A DNA stretch of 64,000 bases from an uncultured Muribaculaceae bacterium (GCA_944321725.1 CALUMI010000005.1:55780-119779), one strand, 5' to 3'. Shown: positions 55,139 to 64,000, counted from the first letter of the stretch. Notes: generated by a model not told the origin, from the sequence alone. Translations and numbers: made by a program.

Positions 55139-55723
55139 ATGGACAAACCGAAAAATATTTGTGTGTACTGCGCGTCGAGCAAACATGTAGCAAAAGAATA
55201 TTTCGACGCGGCCGAAAAGCTCGGGCAACTGCTGTCTGGTCACGGCATGAGCTGCATTTGCGGAGCCGGACGGGAAGGGCTGATGGGACGGTTGGCCGAC
55301 AGCGTCATCGCGTCGGGAGGCGAAGTGACAGGCGTGATACCGGAGTTTATGGTAGACAACGGATGGTGCCACAAATCGCTCACACGCACAATAATCACAC
55401 CCGACATCCACAGCCGCAAGCAGAAAATGGCAGAGCTTTCCGATGCCGCGGTAGCGTTGCCCGGAGGATGCGGCACTTTGGAGGAGTTGCTCGAAATAAT
55501 CACATGGAAGCAACTCGGACTGTACCACAAACCGATAATAATACTCAACATCAGCGGCTTTTTCAACCCGCTATTGCAAATGATGCAGAAAGCGGCCGAC
55601 GAGCATTTCATGCGGCAGTCGCACCTTAAATTATGGCATGTCGCGCAAACGCCCGACGAAGCCATGACAATATTATTATCCGCCGAAAAAGATTCTCCGG
55701 TGGAGTCAAAATACGACGAGTGA
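55139..55723 (+). CDS. LOG-family nucleoside 5'-monophosphate phosphoribohydrolase
   Basis: 194 aa, TIGR00730. The family signatures are present: CVYCASS at the N-terminus, GAGREGLMG and LPGGCGTLEELLE (PGGxGTxxE). It cleaves the N-glycosidic bond of nucleotide monophosphates, of the cytokinin-riboside or purine type. The downstream DUF4271 gene starts 4 bases later. Confidence 0.93.
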   Translation: MDKPKNICVYCASSKHVAKEYFDAAEKLGQLLSGHGMSCICGAGREGLMGRLADSVIASGGEVTGVIPEFMVDNGWCHKSLTRTIITPDIHSRKQKMAELSDAAVALPGGCGTLEELLEIITWKQLGLYHKPIIILNISGFFNPLLQMMQKAADEHFMRQSHLKLWHVAQTPDEAMTILLSAEKDSPVESKYDE

Positions 55724-55727
55724 CAAT

Positions 55728-56573
55728 ATGCCGGAAACCAACGACTCAACACATACAGCAAACATTCAGGCCAACGGCATCCCGACCACAGAAGAGCCTT
55801 ACTACGCCCCCACCTTCCCCGACGGATTTACCGACACTTTGGAAATGAGCGCAAAGCCCAAGCAGCTGCAAGAATATCCTGAAATGGAACTCCCCAAAGG
55901 CAACATGCCGGAATCATACCAAGACATGCCTATCCATTCCTCCGGAGTATTGCTCCTGCTTGTGCTGTCTTTTCTTCTCGTGGCTTTTTGCTACCGCACA
56001 GGCAGAAAATATTTCAATACGATATTCTCAAACATCTGGTCGGTAAAAAGAACCAAAAACCATTTGGACGACCACACGGCAAACGAAACCGTGACAATGA
56101 TTGCCCTGCTGATAAACACAATATTAATGGAAGGCATCATCCTCTTCTGCGCGCTCAGCGCCTATGCTCCCCATCTGCTGCCACCGGGCATATCAAAAGG
56201 CATCGCGGCACTGTCGGGCATCGCGGCCTTATACTACGTGACCCAGCTATTGTCGCTGAAACTGATAGGATACGTTTTCGCCAAAGGCATAGAAACAGAA
56301 TTATGGATACAAGGCTTCAACGCGTCGCAGTCTGTCATGGGGCAACTGCTCGCCCCTATCGCCATCATAATGCTTTTTATGCCGGAACATAATGAATTAA
56401 TGCTATTTATCGCCGCCGTTTTATACATTATTGCGCGGCTTGCGTTTTTGCTGAAAAGTTTTAGAATTTTTTTTAATAGTTTTTTTCAGTGCTTCTATTT
56501 TATTTTGTACCTTTGCGCCGTAGAAATCATACCTTTGATTATCGCTTACAGAGCGTGTTTTTTAACATACTAA
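55728..56573 (+). CDS. DUF4271 membrane protein
   Basis: 281 aa. A cytoplasmic or periplasmic N-terminal part of about 70 residues rich in Pro/Glu is followed by about seven membrane segments (first near 72-90, last near 255-278). This matches DUF4271, which in Bacteroidota regularly precedes hemD; a role linked to haem precursor handling has been suggested only from position. The 3' end contains a -7 box for hemD. Confidence 0.85.
   Translation: MPETNDSTHTANIQANGIPTTEEPYYAPTFPDGFTDTLEMSAKPKQLQEYPEMELPKGNMPESYQDMPIHSSGVLLLLVLSFLLVAFCYRTGRKYFNTIFSNIWSVKRTKNHLDDHTANETVTMIALLINTILMEGIILFCALSAYAPHLLPPGISKGIAALSGIAALYYVTQLLSLKLIGYVFAKGIETELWIQGFNASQSVMGQLLAPIAIIMLFMPEHNELMLFIAAVLYIIARLAFLLKSFRIFFNSFFQCFYFILYLCAVEIIPLIIAYRACFLTY
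56510..56517 (+). promoter_or_regulatory. -7 box (TACCTTTG) inside DUF4271 for hemD
   Basis: TACCTTTG within the last 65 bases of the DUF4271 gene, about 78 bases before the hemD GTG. The -33 region is only T-rich. Confidence 0.4.
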
Positions 56574-56594
56574 TTCATTAGAAATCAGTTTGCT

Positions 56595-57341
56595 GTGGCT
56601 ATTAATAAGATTTTAGTATCACAACCGAAACCATCCTCTGATAAATCCCCATATTACGACATTGCGGAAAAATACGGGGTGGAAATTGTATTTCGTCCGT
56701 TCATCAAGGTCGAAGGGCTTACCGCTAAAGAGTTCCGGCAGCACAAGGTCTACATACCCGACCACACGGCTGTAATCTTTACCGCAAAAGCGGCAATCGA
56801 CCACTTTTTCAGAATAGCGGAAGAAACACGGTTCAATGTTCCGGAAACAATGAAATATTTCTGCACGACAGAATCGATAGCACTCTATCTGCAAAAATAT
56901 ATTGTCTACCGCAAACGCAAAATATTTTTCGGCAAATCAGGCAAATTAGACGACTTAATTCCGGCCATGGTCAAACATTCGTCGGAAAAATACCTTTATG
57001 TGGTGTCAGAAGCCAATAAAAACGACGACAGCATTCTCGACAAAAACAAAATCAACTATTCGAGAGCCGTCATGTACCGCACCGTAAGCAACGATTTTGC
57101 GGAAGATGAGCCGTTCGACTACGACATGCTGCTGTTTTTCAGCCCTTCGGGGATAAAATCGCTAATGAAAAACTTCCCCGATTTCAAACAGGGCGACATT
57201 AAAATAGGATGTTTCGGGGCGGCAACAGCCAAAGCGATTACCGGCGAGGGGTTCCGGCTCGATCTCGAGGCGCCCACAGCGAAAGCGCCGTCGATGACCG
57301 CCGCACTCGATTTGTATTTGAAAAAGAATTTGAAAAAATAA
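56595..57341 (+). CDS. hemD: Uroporphyrinogen-III synthase
   Basis: 248 aa, starts at GTG 56595. HemD proteins are poorly conserved, but the two-domain layout and landmarks (ILVSQPKP at the start, IFTAKAAIDHF, LLFFSPSGIKSLM and CFGAATAKAI) fit. It cyclises and isomerises hydroxymethylbilane to uroporphyrinogen III. The DUF4271-hemD-rnpA-yidD-tatD order is a conserved Bacteroidota cluster, which supports the assignment. Confidence 0.88.
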   Translation: MAINKILVSQPKPSSDKSPYYDIAEKYGVEIVFRPFIKVEGLTAKEFRQHKVYIPDHTAVIFTAKAAIDHFFRIAEETRFNVPETMKYFCTTESIALYLQKYIVYRKRKIFFGKSGKLDDLIPAMVKHSSEKYLYVVSEANKNDDSILDKNKINYSRAVMYRTVSNDFAEDEPFDYDMLLFFSPSGIKSLMKNFPDFKQGDIKIGCFGAATAKAITGEGFRLDLEAPTAKAPSMTAALDLYLKKNLKK

Positions 57342-57456
57342 AACGCCGTAACACCGACAACGGCAACAATAAAATCACCTTGCGGCGTTAAGCGGTCAAC
57401 AACCATATCGGCAAACGCGACAAGGTGATATTTTTCAACTGCCAACGCAAAACAAC

Positions 57457-57861
57457 ATGCCCGATTTAAGAATGAATAAAGCAGAAAAGCTATGCAGCCG
57501 TTCGGCTATTGAACGATTGTTTGCCGCAGGCGATTCTGTCGTGGCATACCCGCTGCGTATGGTGACAGTCTTGAGCGGGCGTGAAGCAGGAGCTACAGCC
57601 CGGTTCATGATAACCGTTCCGAAAAAGAAAATCCGGAAAGCGGTGGGACGAGTGCTGATGCGCCGCCGCATACGCGAGGCCTACCGGCTAAACCGCACCC
57701 TTTTTGTCCCCGAATTGCAAAAGAGTGGGATAAAAATAGATATGGCTTTCATTTACATCGCGCCCGAATTATCGGATTACGCGGTAATCGAACGTAAAAT
57801 GCAGAAACTGCTCGCGTCGATTGCCAACAAATACAATGTGGACAATGTGCAAACTGATTGA
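57457..57861 (+). CDS. rnpA: Ribonuclease P protein component
   Basis: 134 aa. The RnpA pattern is clear: [28 protein letters not shown], split here as the strand FMITVPKKK and the RNA-binding RRRIREAYR helix. It helps the P RNA mature tRNA 5' ends. Its start may be the second ATG, five codons later. The 3' end overlaps yidD by about 17 bases. Confidence 0.93.
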   Translation: MPDLRMNKAEKLCSRSAIERLFAAGDSVVAYPLRMVTVLSGREAGATARFMITVPKKKIRKAVGRVLMRRRIREAYRLNRTLFVPELQKSGIKIDMAFIYIAPELSDYAVIERKMQKLLASIANKYNVDNVQTD

Positions 57862-58087
57862 CATTTCAAAAAAAATATTGGAATGGCTGTTAATCGGACT
57901 CGTAAAATTATATCGCGCCTGCATATCTCCCCTATTCCCTCCTGTGTGCCGATTCACGCCGACTTGCAGCGAATACGCCATTGAGGCGTTGCGCAAACAC
58001 GGCCCCATAAAAGGGCTGTGGCTTGCCATCCGGCGAATCTGCCGCTGCAATCCTTGGGGAGGAAGCGGCTATGACCCCGTACCTTAA
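57845..58087 (+). CDS. yidD: Membrane protein insertion efficiency factor
   Basis: About 80 aa from the ATG at 57845; an in-frame ATG at 57821 would extend further into rnpA. The YidD core is visible: [32 protein letters not shown] and [17 protein letters not shown]. It assists YidC-dependent membrane insertion. Its start overlaps rnpA, and its stop overlaps the TatD-family gene start (TAATG). Confidence 0.94.
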   Translation: MCKLIDISKKILEWLLIGLVKLYRACISPLFPPVCRFTPTCSEYAIEALRKHGPIKGLWLAIRRICRCNPWGGSGYDPVP

Positions 58088-58722
58088 TGATAGCAGACGC
58101 ACATACACACAACCAATTTTCCTGCGAGGGCATTATCAGCACCTCTCCCGAACGCTTCAATCCGTTGCCCGGAAAAGTCTATTCTGTGGGGCTGCACCCA
58201 TGGCTCACCGCCGGCATTGCAGACCACAGCATAGAGCAATTGCGCCGGATTCTAAAATTTCCGGAAGTTGTGGCAGTGGGCGAAACAGGCATCGACAAAA
58301 TGAAAGGAGCCCCTATAGAAATACAGGAAAAAATATTCCTGCAGCATATAGAATTGTCGGAAGAAACAAAAAAACCGCTAATCATCCACGAAGTGAAAGC
58401 CGCCGGACAAATTCTTGCCATCCATCGGCAAATTAAACCGAAAATGCCGTGGATAAGACACGGATTTCGCGGCAACGCGCAGACAGCGCGCATGTATTAT
58501 TCAAAAGGAATTTACCTGTCGATAGGCGAAAAGTTCAACCCGGAAGCCGTAAAAAGCATTCCTGAGAGCCTGTTACTGTTAGAAACCGATGAGTCACCGC
58601 TCACCATAACCGAAATAGCCCGTAAAGCAGCCACGGCAAGGCAGACCACGACAGAAGCCCTTCTTGCGTTGTCGGCAAGCAACATCAGCACGATACTCAA
58701 ACTATCCGACAGCACAATATAA
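58087..58722 (+). CDS. TatD-family metal-dependent hydrolase
   Basis: 211 aa. Metal-binding landmarks: DAHTH at the N-terminus, VGETGID, IIHEVKA, IRHGFRG and LLETDESP. The shorter length (about 260 is usual) and HEVKA in place of HCRxA suggest a divergent subgroup. TatD enzymes are exonucleases or D-aminoacyl hydrolases. It is the last gene of the housekeeping operon; the accessory island begins after it. Confidence 0.88.
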   Translation: MIADAHTHNQFSCEGIISTSPERFNPLPGKVYSVGLHPWLTAGIADHSIEQLRRILKFPEVVAVGETGIDKMKGAPIEIQEKIFLQHIELSEETKKPLIIHEVKAAGQILAIHRQIKPKMPWIRHGFRGNAQTARMYYSKGIYLSIGEKFNPEAVKSIPESLLLLETDESPLTITEIARKAATARQTTTEALLALSASNISTILKLSDSTI

Positions 58723-59052
58723 CCACATATTCAAGCTCCCCATTATCAAACCACCTTGCCGCGACAACAGAAAACGACAATCAACAAACGTTTGCAAACT
58801 ATTTTAGGTTTTCAACGGCTTAATATAAGCATTTGAGAAATAGACTTTTAGCAAATTATTTGAGAAGTAGTGGTAACGACTAAGAGACCGTGCAATTTTC
58901 AGCATTTTGCTGTGTCTTTACTGTCAAATAACTCTTTATGCAAAAGTAGTCAAAATCCACAGCTGAGCAAAACAATTGGCTAATTTTAGTCGTAATAGGT
59001 TCTATTTAGTCGTAAATAGTCGTAAATCGGCATATTTAGTCGAAAGTACCGA
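58723..59052. other. 330-bp spacer between housekeeping block and defence island
   Basis: AT-rich sequence between the convergent TatD and AlbA genes. It contains the TAGTCG direct repeats at 58985-59044 and otherwise no convincing ORF, tRNA, terminator or integrase site. It marks the change from GC-richer core genes to the AT-richer defence operon. Confidence 0.6.
58985..59044. repeat. Four helically phased TAGTCG repeats
   Basis: TTTAGTCGTAA at 58985 and 59005, TAGTCGTAA at 59017 and TTTAGTCGAAA at 59035. The TAGTCG cores start at 58987, 59007, 59017 and 59037, so spacings are 20, 10 and 20 bp, all multiples of one helical turn. They end 8 bases before the stop of the AlbA gene. Unit and spacer lengths are wrong for CRISPR. 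Confidence 0.75.
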
Positions 59053-60729
59053 TTATGACTTAACATACCACATCCTGCCTTTAAGAATGATTGTCCCTGC
59101 TTCTTTCATTTCCACAAGTATGTTCCCAACCATTCGTTCCTGCTGCTCCGAAGTCTTGGTTTTAGGAAGTACATCTTTGAGATAATCAAATATCGCATCT
59201 CGCTTGGTTCCTGCCGAACCTGCATTTTGAAGATACTGCAAAATCATTTGTTGGAGTTTTGCTTTTTCCAGTCCCCTGGCGCGAGTATAATGTGGTAACT
59301 GCTTTGTCTTTTTAGCGATATCAAGGGATATGCTATATTCAGAAACAGTCCCCTCTAAAAGACCTCTATTCAATAAGTCTATCACATTCTCATCAGAAAT
59401 TCGATGTCCTTTTTGTACTGAGTCCAAAAGAATACAATCATCCAATGTCAATGTGTTGTTTTCTTTTAGTAGCTGTGTATATTTTTCATTGATTGTATTC
59501 CCATATATTGTCACACCAACCTCTTTATTCAATACATCTATTTCGTAATCAGGCATCGGAAAATGACGACGTCTTTGTTCATTGAACATCTTTTTAATGC
59601 CACGACTTACGGTGTCTATCATGTTGAAATTCACCATTGCACGGCAAAGACACTCATTTCGGAAATGACGTTGTGGTCCTTTGGTTTCCAAAGCCTTTTG
59701 CAGAGTACCAGGAATAAAACTGCCTCCATTTGCATAGTAAAGCCATCCGGGATTTTCTACAAAATTGATACGCTGCTGTAAAGTATAATCCTGATGTGCA
59801 ATGGCATTATGCAGTGCCTCACGAATAGTGTAGTCGTCATATTGCTTCATTGTTTCCGGGAATAGTGTTCCTCCTGGCAATTCTCTCATCGTCAGATTGT
59901 GTATCTTGCTCAATATTTTGTCAACGGTGAGAATAAATGGAGCAGTGAAATGTTCATAATCTACGACATTTTGGAATTCGTCCCGTAAAGTCCATGTAAC
60001 TTCAACTACAGCAGGACGAAGTTTAAATACAGAAACAGGTTTTCCCAACAGAATAATAGCTGCACGAGTCAGTTTTCCATCGATCATTATTCCACTATTG
60101 GAAAGAAAATCTTCCACCGTCCATGCATCAATTTCCTCAGAAGGAATATTGGAAGAATGTACCTTTTTGAACATGATGCGGGCTTTCGCTACAGCCAATT
60201 CATCCAAATCCGCTATTGTCGCATTAGGAACAATTTCAGCGGACCAATCTTTTGCTTCAAAGACAGGTTCTTCCAGAATAACGGCAAGCCGTTCTTGTGT
60301 CATCTCCACCAATGAATCTTCGACACGCTGCCATGCTTTTTTATGAGCATAAACAGGACGTCGAGGTAAATGTTTTGGAATATGAATTATCCAAACCGTC
60401 TTATGTGTATCCTCTGTAGTATATTCGTCAATACTCAATCCTTCGGAAGAAAGATTGGTACAATGCTCTACCAGTTTCCACACGGCTGACTGGGCATTTA
60501 AATTAAACTTGGATAAATCTGTCCCGACAATTGCCAATGTTTTATCCTGTGCGCCTATCACAAGATGTCCTCCCTCCATATTCGCTATGGCTGATACATA
60601 TGAAATGACATCATTCTTTTCATCTCCGGCAAAGGAATTCTTGAGATTTTTCATCTCTTTCCACTCACAGCGTGCATTCTCTTGCGGAAATTCACGGAGT
60701 AAATATTGTTGAAGTTCTTTTGCTGTCAT
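59053..60729 (-). CDS. AlbA_2/Schlafen-type ATP-binding protein
   Basis: 558 aa. An AlbA_2 (Schlafen-like) domain occupies about residues 15-150: EWKEMKNLKNSF, then VSAIANMEGGHLVIGAQD and RPVYAHKKAWQRVEDS. An HATPase_c_4-like region follows, with IREALHNAIAHQDYT near 310. The C-terminus contains winged-helix-like segments. Proteins of this kind are found in defence regions and near R-M genes, but no mechanism is shown here. It is the last gene of the hsdR-kwaA-kwaB operon, 12 bases after KwaB. Confidence 0.88.
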   Translation of the reverse strand: MTAKELQQYLLREFPQENARCEWKEMKNLKNSFAGDEKNDVISYVSAIANMEGGHLVIGAQDKTLAIVGTDLSKFNLNAQSAVWKLVEHCTNLSSEGLSIDEYTTEDTHKTVWIIHIPKHLPRRPVYAHKKAWQRVEDSLVEMTQERLAVILEEPVFEAKDWSAEIVPNATIADLDELAVAKARIMFKKVHSSNIPSEEIDAWTVEDFLSNSGIMIDGKLTRAAIILLGKPVSVFKLRPAVVEVTWTLRDEFQNVVDYEHFTAPFILTVDKILSKIHNLTMRELPGGTLFPETMKQYDDYTIREALHNAIAHQDYTLQQRINFVENPGWLYYANGGSFIPGTLQKALETKGPQRHFRNECLCRAMVNFNMIDTVSRGIKKMFNEQRRRHFPMPDYEIDVLNKEVGVTIYGNTINEKYTQLLKENNTLTLDDCILLDSVQKGHRISDENVIDLLNRGLLEGTVSEYSISLDIAKKTKQLPHYTRARGLEKAKLQQMILQYLQNAGSAGTKRDAIFDYLKDVLPKTKTSEQQERMVGNILVEMKEAGTIILKGRMWYVKS

Positions 60730-60741
60730 AATAGAATCTTT

Positions 60742-61584
60742 CTACAATTTAGTGACTGAATTTGCCAATCTTTTCTCACCATCAATTTCAGTTGTATAAT
60801 AACGCTGATTTAGAGTATTTAATAATTCAGTTAGTTCCTTTTCATTGGATATGCGAAATCTAGTTGTTGTAGCATCATATAGATTAGGACAATATTGGCT
60901 AATATAATTAGGTATTCTATTTTTTTGTTCGGTTGAGAAATTATTGTATCTTTCTGTTGCTTCCTTAATCCGTCTGCGATTAGCCGTTTTTACGTGATCT
61001 TTGCTAAAATCTGATTCTAAATTAATAATATCCATAGATAGAAAAGTTTCTACCTCATCATCTGTTGCTTCCCTGTACAATTCATTGATACCATTGAAAA
61101 TAGATGTTATAGCATTTAGTTTTTTGAAGTACAATCGGTCCGTGTCTTTTACAAAGATACAGTCTGGAGTATCTTTTATTACTAATATATTATCTTCTTT
61201 TATGAGTCTTGCTTGATCTGAGGGATTCTGTAAATTACCCCAAGAAATCATACTCCTTTTTGAATACAAATAACTCGGGGTGATTTTTTGAAACAAAAAA
61301 TATTTATCATTTTGTATGGAAACTACGAAATCTATTTTTTTATAATCCTCTCTCCTCATATATGAGTATGAAGTTGGAACAAAATTTTCTCGTAATAATG
61401 ATATACAATATTCTTTTGTTGAAAAATTTTCAACGACAAACCATTCACCTTCTTGAAGTTTATACTCATCATCATAACTTCTAGCATTATCAAACTCTTC
61501 AATGTTATCAAATACTGTTGCGTCAGATAAAACTCTATAATAAGAGCCGTTTACTCCTTTAGTTTTTGAAATTAAATAGTCCAT
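60742..61584 (-). CDS. kwaB: KwaB-like DUF4868 protein (Kiwa)
   Basis: About 280 aa from the ATG at 61584; an upstream TTG at 61608 would overlap the KwaA stop. It is soluble, without signal or membrane segments. The order of blocks fits DUF4868: WFVVENFSTKEYCISLL, a strand pair IDFVVSIQNDKYFLFQKITPS, a middle YFKKLNAITSIFNGINELY, and a C-terminal ELTELLNTLNQRYYTTEIDGE ending in a basic/Leu tail. KwaB is the DNA-binding component of the Kiwa anti-phage system. The gene immediately follows a KwaA-like membrane protein, which supports the call; a profile search is needed. Confidence 0.65.
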   Translation of the reverse strand: MDYLISKTKGVNGSYYRVLSDATVFDNIEEFDNARSYDDEYKLQEGEWFVVENFSTKEYCISLLRENFVPTSYSYMRREDYKKIDFVVSIQNDKYFLFQKITPSYLYSKRSMISWGNLQNPSDQARLIKEDNILVIKDTPDCIFVKDTDRLYFKKLNAITSIFNGINELYREATDDEVETFLSMDIINLESDFSKDHVKTANRRRIKEATERYNNFSTEQKNRIPNYISQYCPNLYDATTTRFRISNEKELTELLNTLNQRYYTTEIDGEKRLANSVTKL

Positions 61585-61591
61585 AGTATAT

Positions 61592-62143
61592 TTATTTCTC
61601 AATATCAATATAGGTAAAGTCGTTAATTTGCCCTATACGTTTAAATTCGCATATTTCTCTTAATTTAATCTCTTTCTTAGTCATAATTAGTATTTTATGA
61701 TTTCCTGTAGTCACAAAATAGTATCGATATCCTAAAATATGGAAAATCGGATTATACAAATATATTTCTGCACAAAAACATAGAATTGTAACAGCCCCAT
61801 AAATGAAAGTTAAAGATACTACAGTATTTATACTTAAACCAACAAATACATAGGCAAAAAATGTAGGTAGGAAAGTAGAACTTGCAGATTCTATTTTTGT
61901 GATACTTTCCCCCTTTATTTCTGTAGGATCTAATTTATAAAACCTTGTAGTTCCATACCAAGTAGTCAGTATTGGGACAATAAAGTATAAACAATAAGAA
62001 ATCCAATTAGGAAAATCTATCGGAATACTTTTGTCTGTAAGATACATCCAGATTTTCCCAAGTGTTATCTCTCTATTGGTGAAACATATGCTAATCAGCA
62101 ATAGAAACGCATTAGCAACGAATATTAATTTGTATAGCTTCAT
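61592..62143 (-). CDS. kwaA: KwaA-like four-helix membrane protein
   Basis: 183 aa with four hydrophobic segments (about 4-22, 46-64, 90-108 and 113-130) and a short cytoplasmic C-terminus containing YNPIFHILGYRYYFV, which resembles the end of KwaA proteins. KwaA is the membrane sensor of Kiwa, forming a complex with KwaB at phage attachment sites. The KwaB-like gene starts 7 bases after its stop. The sequence evidence alone is moderate; the pairing and size carry most of the weight. Confidence 0.6.
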   Translation of the reverse strand: MKLYKLIFVANAFLLLISICFTNREITLGKIWMYLTDKSIPIDFPNWISYCLYFIVPILTTWYGTTRFYKLDPTEIKGESITKIESASSTFLPTFFAYVFVGLSINTVVSLTFIYGAVTILCFCAEIYLYNPIFHILGYRYYFVTTGNHKILIMTKKEIKLREICEFKRIGQINDFTYIDIEK

Positions 62144-62173
62144 ATATTTATCTCAAAATTATTCTGTACAATA

Positions 62174-64000
62174 TTATAGTTGTCCACCAACACCTTTAAA
62201 CTTTTCGACAAAAGCGGCAATCTTTTCAAATACCTTATGTTTCTTAGTCAGATATAAAGGATTCAGCGGACTCATTTTTGGTAGGATATTATTAAAGTCA
62301 GTTCCATTCTCACTTGCGTACTCACGTCTTAAAGACATTTCAATGTAATGTTTGGCTTCTCTTTCATTCAGATTTTCGCTTGCTATCAAATCCGACGCCT
62401 CCTTCTTTTGCTTAATTTGTGCATATTCAAAGAACGCTTTTATAATTTCAGTCCTATCTGAAATGGCATCGAGATTAGCATCATTGATAAAATCAACAAT
62501 CAGGCTTTCTTTGGCTCTGTTACCTACACTTGACCGGATAACCCTGCGGACTTCATCAATCAATGAAGATTTGTCCATCTCCTTTTTGTTATTTTCGAAA
62601 ATCAGCTCAAGAATATAATCAAGGTTTATCTCCTGCGATTTAAGCAAGTCTATTTCGAAAATGACATCATCCCAGTCTATCCTTGATTTTTCTGGCTTCT
62701 TTCCCTCTTTTTCCCGTCTTAACCAATCCCGTATATCGTTATAAGTCGATTTGTAATCCTGAATGCTCCTATCAGACGGCATTTGCAATTTCTGCATTTT
62801 TGCAATATCGTCATCAGTGACAAAATAATCGTTCTTAAACGCTTCGATTGCAACCGGATTTTCTGTGTCTATTGTCTGAAAAGCCTTGAGCGTAGTAAAT
62901 TCATCAAAATTCTGCAATATGTTTTCCACCCGCAGATATTCGCCAAACAGCTTGACAAATTCTTTCTTATCCTGTTCTGTAACGATATTGTCTGTATCAG
63001 GGAATTTATCATTCAGCTCTTTTACAATTTCAATATACCCTTTCCGTGCCTCTCCTGAAGCAATGTCTTTAAAACCTTCCAAATATTCCCTGTAGCTTTT
63101 TTCCAGCACTACATTTGCGGTATTTTCATCACCGAATAATTTTATGGCATCAATCGTATGTTTTTCGAGGTCTCTGAAAGTCACGATATTGCCAAATGTC
63201 TTGGTCGCATCGTAGATTCGGTTGGTGCGGGAAAATGCTTGTATCAATCCATGATAACGTAAGTTCTTGTCTACAAACAGCGTATTCAAAGTCGGAGCAT
63301 CAAAGCCGGTCAAGAACATGCCTACTACGATTACAAGATCAACCTCTTTATTTTTTACTCTTTTGGCAAGGTCTCTGTAATAGTTTTGAAATTCTTTCCC
63401 GTCAATGCCATAACTTGTTCCAAACAGGGTATTATAATCGTCAATAGCTTTTGTCAAAAACTCTTTTGCGCTGAGGTCCATTGCCGAAGGCTCAAAGTTT
63501 TCATCAGGTATCTCGCCTATTGCACTTTGCTCTTCATCAGCGGCGAAAGAAAATATGGTAGCTATTTTCAATGGCTTCTCCGAGTTTCTCTGCAATCGGT
63601 TCAATTCTTCATAGTAGCATTTGGCTGCATCCACACTACTGACAGCAAACATGGCATTGAAGCCTTTGCTATCACTTTGGTTTCGATGGGTCTTGATTCT
63701 GAAGTTGTACAAAATATATTGCGAAATCTCATTTATACGGGCGGGATGAAGTAATGCCTGTTTATTTTCTGCGGCACTTAGTTTTTGTTCGTCAAGCTCT
63801 GTTTCTATATTTCTGAAACGAGGTCTTACATTGTTGTAGTCAACCTTGAATTTCAATACTTTTTCATCGCGGATGGCATCCGTTATCACGTATGAATGCA
63901 ATTCCCTGCCGAACACGCTTGCTGTTGTTTCCGAGCCATAAGCATTCGCCGGGAATATGGGGGTTCCTGTAAAACCGAACTGATAATACTTCTTGAACTT
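62174..64000 (-). CDS. hsdR: Type I restriction enzyme R subunit, C-terminal part
   Basis: At least 609 codons; the frame is open to the window edge, so the N-terminal nuclease and first motor domain are outside. The visible part has FGFTGTPIF (motor motif III region), then [16 protein letters not shown] and [12 protein letters not shown] (motifs V-VI), and a long helical C-terminus typical of EcoR124-type HsdR. It should translocate and cut DNA with HsdM/HsdS, which must lie beyond 64000 if present. KwaA starts 30 bases after its stop on the same strand. Confidence 0.92.
   Translation of the reverse strand, partial: KFKKYYQFGFTGTPIFPANAYGSETTASVFGRELHSYVITDAIRDEKVLKFKVDYNNVRPRFRNIETELDEQKLSAAENKQALLHPARINEISQYILYNFRIKTHRNQSDSKGFNAMFAVSSVDAAKCYYEELNRLQRNSEKPLKIATIFSFAADEEQSAIGEIPDENFEPSAMDLSAKEFLTKAIDDYNTLFGTSYGIDGKEFQNYYRDLAKRVKNKEVDLVIVVGMFLTGFDAPTLNTLFVDKNLRYHGLIQAFSRTNRIYDATKTFGNIVTFRDLEKHTIDAIKLFGDENTANVVLEKSYREYLEGFKDIASGEARKGYIEIVKELNDKFPDTDNIVTEQDKKEFVKLFGEYLRVENILQNFDEFTTLKAFQTIDTENPVAIEAFKNDYFVTDDDIAKMQKLQMPSDRSIQDYKSTYNDIRDWLRREKEGKKPEKSRIDWDDVIFEIDLLKSQEINLDYILELIFENNKKEMDKSSLIDEVRRVIRSSVGNRAKESLIVDFINDANLDAISDRTEIIKAFFEYAQIKQKKEASDLIASENLNEREAKHYIEMSLRREYASENGTDFNNILPKMSPLNPLYLTKKHKVFEKIAAFVEKFKGVGGQL

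Noticed and set aside
58985..59044. TAGTCG repeats as a CRISPR array
   Set aside because: Units are 9-11 bp and gaps under 12 bp, with no cas genes; far too short for repeats and spacers.

Overview
The window looks like chromosomal DNA of a Bacteroidales bacterium, with Muribaculaceae or a close relative most likely; that family placement is inference. Three observations support it. Many genes are preceded by the Bacteroidota promoter type (TTTG, 19-21 bp, TAnnTTTG). Two large secreted proteins end in type IX secretion (Por) sorting tails. Several families are largely restricted to this phylum (GT117/DUF2723, DUF4136, DUF4251, DUF4271, DUF3244, lipoprotein TPR-histidine kinases, TPR-HTH regulators). 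I saw no rRNA, tRNA, transposase or CRISPR array.

Layout. 1-7.4 kb: the 3' part of an OmpR response regulator with its histidine kinase, a 1164-aa GT117 membrane protein, a NodB deacetylase and queG. 7.4-18.2 kb: metabolism (alanine dehydrogenase, HAD hydrolase, ribF, upp, ribH, a PatB-like lyase, an aspartate-type aminotransferase), a GT2 enzyme and a three-gene envelope operon on the minus strand (DUF4251, DUF4136 lipoprotein, beta-barrel). 18-26 kb: an acyltransferase-3, a zinc-ribbon protein, a lipoprotein, an ABC transporter pair, a phosphodiesterase and dnaX. 26-35 kb: a lone DUF1016 nuclease, an operon DUF721-thioesterase-SIS-PfkB-TPR, and a 1210-aa TPR-CHAT protein. 35-41 kb: a YefM/YoeB toxin-antitoxin pair with a 44-bp perfect palindromic operator, an AraC regulator, a frameshifted paralogue of the acyltransferase, and a lipoprotein histidine kinase/LytTR pair with a 46-codon winged-helix ORF between them.

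41-54 kb is a surface-protein region. It holds a nucleoside kinase, a TPR-HTH regulator divergent from a DUF3244 gene with helically phased ATGTCACA boxes between them, four tandem beta-barrel paralogues (one broken by a stop codon), a lipase-fold protein that has lost its nucleophile serine and is frameshifted at its signal peptide, and a GH81 beta-1,3-glucanase. 54-58.7 kb is housekeeping again: an SDR, LOG, and DUF4271-hemD-rnpA-yidD-tatD.

59-64 kb is AT-richer and looks acquired. It is a minus-strand defence operon in the order hsdR (type I restriction, running off the window), a KwaA-like membrane protein, a KwaB-like DUF4868 protein (a Kiwa-type pair) and an AlbA/Schlafen-type ATP-binding protein, with gaps of about 7-30 bases. 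It abuts the housekeeping block through a 330-bp spacer that carries TAGTCG repeats spaced 20, 10 and 20 bp. This composite anti-phage operon is the best candidate for an unusual system here. The phased repeats, the tandem paralogue array and the LytTR-adjacent hairpin RNA candidate follow.
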